Assembly (NCBI GenBank): GCA_035574475.1
Contig: DATLYR010000003.1
Span: 1 to 39,512 of the forward strand
Reading direction: 5' to 3'
Source: Nevskiales bacterium
GTDB taxonomy: Bacteria > Pseudomonadota > Gammaproteobacteria > Nevskiales > DATLYR01
Length of the DNA stretch: 39,512 nt
The notes beneath the pieces are model-generated. The model saw nothing but the letters and a program-made list of their open reading frames with translations, was not told where the DNA came from and did no database searches. Made by a program: the position numbers and the translations under genes. Each line of letters starts with the position of its first letter. Positions within the stretch are counted from its first letter, which is position 1. This document shows positions 36,331-39,512 of this stretch, piece after piece.

Positions 36331-37638
36331 TCAGTGTCCTGTCACGCCGCGTGCCTGCTTGCGCGGGCAAGTGTACTGGATACCTTCCTGCCGAAACAGC
36401 CGTTCCATCTGCGCGCGCGGCAAGGCAATGCGCAGGCGCGAACCCCCCGTCGTGTCGGCCGTCTCTTGCCGCACGGCGCCCAAGGCGAACAGCCGAGCGC
36501 GCAGCCGGCCAGCGGCCGCCGGCAGGACGAGTTCGCGCTCCTCGATGTCCGGGTAGAAACGCTCGACCAGGGCCGCACGCAAAAGCTCCAGACCGGCGCC
36601 GCTCACCGCCGACAGATACACGCGCCGCACCTGCCCACCCTCGTCGCGCTCCAGCCGCGGCTGCGCACCCTCGATCAGGTCGATCTTATTGAATACCTCG
36701 ATCTGGGGCACCTCCGCGGCGCCGATTTCTTCCAGCACTGTCCGCACCTGGCGGATACGCTCCATGCGCTCGGAATCCGCGGCGTCCACCACGTGCAGCA
36801 GCAGCTGCGCCTGGCGCGTCTGCTCGAGTGTGGCGTGAAAGGCCTCGACCAGGTCGTGCGGCAGGTCGCGGATGAAACCGACCGTGTCGGCGAGAATGAC
36901 GTTTTCGCCCGCACCCAGCGGCAGGCGACGTAGGGTTGGGTCGAGCGTGGCGAACAGCTGGTCGGCAGCATAGGCCTGAGCGCCCGTGAGGCGGTTGAAC
37001 AACGTACTCTTGCCGGCGTTGGTATAACCCACCACCGAGACGGCGGGAATCTCGGCCTTGCGCCGCGCCGCGCCGCTGGTGCTGCGCTGGCGCCGCACCT
37101 TGTCCAGCCGGTCCTTGAGCCGCTTGATGCGGTCGCCGATCAGGCGCCGGTCGGTTTCCAGCTGGGTTTCGCCGGGACCGCGCAGGCCGATGCCGCCTTT
37201 CTGCCGCTCCAAGTGCGACCAGCCACGCACCAGACGTGTGGCCAGATGCTGCAGCTGCGCCAGTTCCACCTGCAGCTTGCCTTCGTGCGAGCGCGCGCGC
37301 TGCGCGAAGATGTCGAGGATCAATCCGGTGCGATCCAACACCCGGCATTGCAGCAGCTTTTCCAGGTTGCGCTCCTGGCTGGGTGACAGATCATGGTTGA
37401 ACACCACCAGCTCGGCGCGGTGCGCGGCCACGGCAGCGGCGATCTCGGCGGCCTTGCCGCTGCCGGCAAAGTATTTGGCGTCGGGCACTTCGCGGCGACC
37501 GCCGAGCGCGGCCAGAATCTCCGCGCCGGCCGAGCGGGCGAGTTCGACGAACTCGGCCTGGGCCTGGGCGTAGTGCGTACCGGGAAACTCGAGGTGGACC
37601 AGAACGGCCCTCTGGCCGCCCCGGGGGCGCTCAAACAT
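36331..37638 (-). CDS. hflX: Ribosome-associated GTPase HflX
   Basis: Splits stalled or heat-damaged ribosomes. The 435-aa protein has an N-terminal HflX domain (about 1-130), a linker with GGIGLRGPGETQLE (148-161), and the G domain with GYTNAGKST (204-212), ADTVGFIRDLP and NKIDL. It stands between hfq and hflK as in E. coli. Confidence 0.97.
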   Translation of the reverse strand: MFERPRGGQRAVLVHLEFPGTHYAQAQAEFVELARSAGAEILAALGGRREVPDAKYFAGSGKAAEIAAAVAAHRAELVVFNHDLSPSQERNLEKLLQCRVLDRTGLILDIFAQRARSHEGKLQVELAQLQHLATRLVRGWSHLERQKGGIGLRGPGETQLETDRRLIGDRIKRLKDRLDKVRRQRSTSGAARRKAEIPAVSVVGYTNAGKSTLFNRLTGAQAYAADQLFATLDPTLRRLPLGAGENVILADTVGFIRDLPHDLVEAFHATLEQTRQAQLLLHVVDAADSERMERIRQVRTVLEEIGAAEVPQIEVFNKIDLIEGAQPRLERDEGGQVRRVYLSAVSGAGLELLRAALVERFYPDIEERELVLPAAAGRLRARLFALGAVRQETADTTGGSRLRIALPRAQMERLFRQEGIQYTCPRKQARGVTGH

Positions 37639-37655
37639 CCGCGCCTCTTGCAGAG

Positions 37656-37898
37656 TCAGTCTGCAGCGCTGTCACCCTCACCGGCAGAGATCGAGACGTT
37701 GCGCGCCGGCACCACCGTCGAGATGGCGTGCTTGTATACCATCTGGTTGACGCTGTTGCGCAGCAGCACCACGAACTGGTCGAAAGACTCGATCTGGCCC
37801 TGCAGCTTGATGCCGTTGACCAGGTAGATCGAGACCGGGATGCGCTCTTTACGCAGGGCGTTCAGGAACGGCTCCTGCAGGGTTTGTCCTTTTGACAT
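37656..37898 (-). CDS. hfq: RNA chaperone Hfq
   Basis: Sm-like hexamer that pairs small RNAs with mRNAs. 80 aa with Sm1 ([20 protein letters not shown]) and Sm2 ([11 protein letters not shown]) strands. The C-terminal tail after the Sm core is short (about 15 residues) compared with the ~100-aa E. coli protein. Confidence 0.98.
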   Translation of the reverse strand: MSKGQTLQEPFLNALRKERIPVSIYLVNGIKLQGQIESFDQFVVLLRNSVNQMVYKHAISTVVPARNVSISAGEGDSAAD

Positions 37899-37945
37899 GT
37901 TGTTCTCCGGCTACCCTTTAAATTTTCGCAATCTGTCCACCAATC

Positions 37946-37951
37946 AGTGTA
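37946..37951 (-). promoter_or_regulatory. hfq: Candidate extended -10 promoter upstream of hfq
   Basis: On the minus strand TGTTACACT contains an extended -10 (TGn-TACACT) 48 bases before the hfq start, in the 71-base gap after miaA. No good -35 is visible. It would allow hfq-hflX-hflKC expression apart from miaA. Confidence 0.35.
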
Positions 37952-37969
37952 ACACAGGCCTTTGCCGGT

Positions 37970-38920
37970 TCAGCCGACCAGGCCGGCCCGATCCAGGTAC
38001 TGCCGCACCTGCCGGGCCAGTTCCAGCGTGTCGCTGTCGAACCAGGCATCGACCGCCTCCCGCCGCAGCCAGGTCAGCTGGCGCTTGGCGTACTGGCGCG
38101 AGGCGTAGATGGCCCGGCTCACTGCTTCGTCCAGACTGAAGTGTCCGTCGAGGTGGAGCCACAGCTGCCGGTAGCCGACGGCGCGCATGGACGGCAGCTC
38201 CGGCGACAGGTCGCCGCGCGCGCGCAGGCGCGCCACCTCCGCCAGGAAACCGCGCGCCATCATGCCGTGGAACCGCTGGGCCAGACGCTCCCACAATCGC
38301 TCGCGGGACGGCGGTGCCAGCGCCAGCAGGTGCACCGGCCAGGGCAGCGTCGGCCGCGCCGCCGCGTACAGCTCGCTCGGTGTCGCGCCGGTGAGCTCAA
38401 CGATCTCCAACGCCCGCTGTATGCGCTGGGCGTCGTTGGGGTGGATGCGCGCCGCCGTGCCCGGGTCGCGCACCGCCAGCCGGCGGTGCAACTCCGGCCA
38501 GCCGACCGCGGCCGCCTCGGCGCTGAGGCGCGCGCGCAGTTCGGGCGCCGCCGACGGCAGGCTGCTCAAGCCCGCGCGCAGTGCACGGAAATACAGCATC
38601 GTGCCCCCCACCAGCAGCGGAATGCGACCCTGCGCATGGATGGCGGCGATCTCGCGCAGCGCATCGGCACGGAAGCGCGCCGCGGAATAGGTTTCGGCGG
38701 GGTCGCAGATGTCGATCAGCCGGTGCGGCGCCTGCACCAGTACCTCCGGCGACGGCTTGGCGGTGCCGATATCCATGCCACGGTACACCATGGCCGAGTC
38801 CACGCTGACGATGTCGAAAGGAAGACTTTGCGTCAGCGCCACGGCCAGATCGGTCTTGCCCGAGGCGGTCGGCCCCATCAGGAACACCACCGGCGGGCGG
38901 GCGTCGGCCGCTGTGCCCAT
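37970..38920 (-). CDS. miaA: tRNA dimethylallyltransferase
   Basis: Adds the dimethylallyl group to A37 of tRNAs reading UNN codons. The 316-aa protein has the P-loop GPTASGKT (16-23), DIVSVDSAMVYRGMDIGTAKP, LLVGGTMLYFRALRAGL and the tRNA-binding YAKRQLTWLRRE. Its start follows the mutL stop by 7 bases. Confidence 0.97.
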   Translation of the reverse strand: MGTAADARPPVVFLMGPTASGKTDLAVALTQSLPFDIVSVDSAMVYRGMDIGTAKPSPEVLVQAPHRLIDICDPAETYSAARFRADALREIAAIHAQGRIPLLVGGTMLYFRALRAGLSSLPSAAPELRARLSAEAAAVGWPELHRRLAVRDPGTAARIHPNDAQRIQRALEIVELTGATPSELYAAARPTLPWPVHLLALAPPSRERLWERLAQRFHGMMARGFLAEVARLRARGDLSPELPSMRAVGYRQLWLHLDGHFSLDEAVSRAIYASRQYAKRQLTWLRREAVDAWFDSDTLELARQVRQYLDRAGLVG

Positions 38921-38927
38921 GCAATGC

Positions 38928-39512
38928 TCAGCGGCCGCGCAGGAACAGGCGGTCGAGCTCGGCCAGGTCCACCTGCACCCAGGTCGGGCGGCCGTGGTTG
39001 CACACGCCGGCGCGCTCGGTGCGCTCCATGTCGCGTAGCAGACGATTCATTTCCTCGGCGGTGAGCCGGCGGTTGGCACGCACGGCGTTGCGGCAGGCCA
39101 TGTTGCCGAGGATACGGTCCTGGAGCTGCTGCAGCCGCGCCGCACTGCTCTCGCCGTCGAGATCGGCCAGCACGTCGCGTGCCAGCTGCGCGGCGTCCTC
39201 GCCCTGCAGCAGCGCCGGCACGGCACGCACGCGCAGGCTCTGCGGGCCGCTGCGGTCCAGCTCCAGCCCCATCGCTGCCAGCGTGGTGGCATGCCGTTCG
39301 GCCAGCTCGGCATGCGCGGCACTCACGGCCACGGTCTGGGGCACCAGCAACGGCTGGCTGCGCACGCGGCCCTGCGCCAGGTCGCGCTTCATCGCCTCAT
39401 ACAGGACGCGCTCGTGCGCGGCGTGCATGTCCACCAGCACCAGGCCCTGCGCGTTCTGCGCCAGGATGAAGACCCCGTGCAGCTGCGCAAGGGCAAACCC
39501 GAGCGGCGGGGC
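38928..39512 (-). CDS. mutL: DNA mismatch repair protein MutL, C-terminal part
   Basis: The frame is open to the end of the window, so the N-terminal ATPase half lies outside. Visible are AQLHGVFILAQNAQGLVLV, DMHAAHERVLYE, ACRNAVRANRRLTAEEMNRLL and CNHGRPTWVQVDLAELDRLF. There is no DQHA(x)2E(x)4E endonuclease motif, in keeping with MutH-type gammaproteobacterial MutL. It ends just before miaA. Confidence 0.96.
   Translation of the reverse strand, partial: APPLGFALAQLHGVFILAQNAQGLVLVDMHAAHERVLYEAMKRDLAQGRVRSQPLLVPQTVAVSAAHAELAERHATTLAAMGLELDRSGPQSLRVRAVPALLQGEDAAQLARDVLADLDGESSAARLQQLQDRILGNMACRNAVRANRRLTAEEMNRLLRDMERTERAGVCNHGRPTWVQVDLAELDRLFLRGR

Overview
The window is a high-GC stretch of a gammaproteobacterial chromosome. 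Family resemblance and gene order (ffh/rpsP/rimM/trmD/rplS; rnr/rlmB/rpsF/rpsR/rplI/dnaB/alr; mutL/miaA/hfq/hflX/hflK/hflC/DUF2065/hisZ/purA) suggest a Chromatiales/Ectothiorhodospiraceae-like bacterium. That placement is inferred from synteny and was not tested by search.

Layout. 1-5.2 kb: sppA (minus), then a 2-Cys peroxiredoxin, trxB and lpxB (plus). A ~100-bp palindrome built from CAGGAT units lies before trxB and another lies over the 3' end of lpxB. 5.2-6.8 kb: a Rieske oxygenase and a divergent NlpC/P60 lipoprotein whose catalytic Cys is replaced by Ala. 6.9-10.4 kb: ribosome and SRP genes rpsP-rimM-trmD-rplS and ffh (minus). 10.5-12.7 kb: a ypjD-like and a CNNM/CorB-like membrane protein (plus). 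12.7-16.5 kb: radA (minus), a DUF1289 protein, dgkA and msrA (plus), and alr (minus). 16.4-22.2 kb: dnaB, rplI, rpsR, rpsF, rlmB and rnr (all minus). The rpsF leader can hide its own Shine-Dalgarno sequence, which fits S6:S18 autoregulation.

22.3-31.7 kb is a ~9.4 kb integrative element inserted at the 3' end of tRNA-Leu(CAG). It has a P4-type tyrosine integrase beside the tRNA, a decayed copy of the tRNA 3' end at the far boundary (attR), and clustered GGGGATAC repeats just inside both ends. It carries a Type III-like restriction-modification operon (mod-res) and, divergent from it, an unrecognised 274-aa gene. Both appear to share one promoter region with a perfect 6-3-6 bp palindrome overlapping both -10 elements. 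Next come an AlpA-like regulator, a phage/plasmid-type protein whose 3' end runs into a phased 22-bp repeat array (possible replication origin or operator array), a protein starting MGGFGSG, a small lipoprotein, and two small coupled genes. The native tRNA-Leu terminator appears to survive beyond attR.

31.8-39.5 kb: purA, hisZ, DUF2065, hflC, hflK, hflX, hfq, miaA and the 3' part of mutL, all on the minus strand.

The chromosome flanking the island is ordinary housekeeping DNA. The most interesting material is the island (the RM/274-aa divergon, the phased repeats, and the attachment architecture), the inactivated NlpC/P60 lipoprotein, the CAGGAT palindromes and the rpsF leader.
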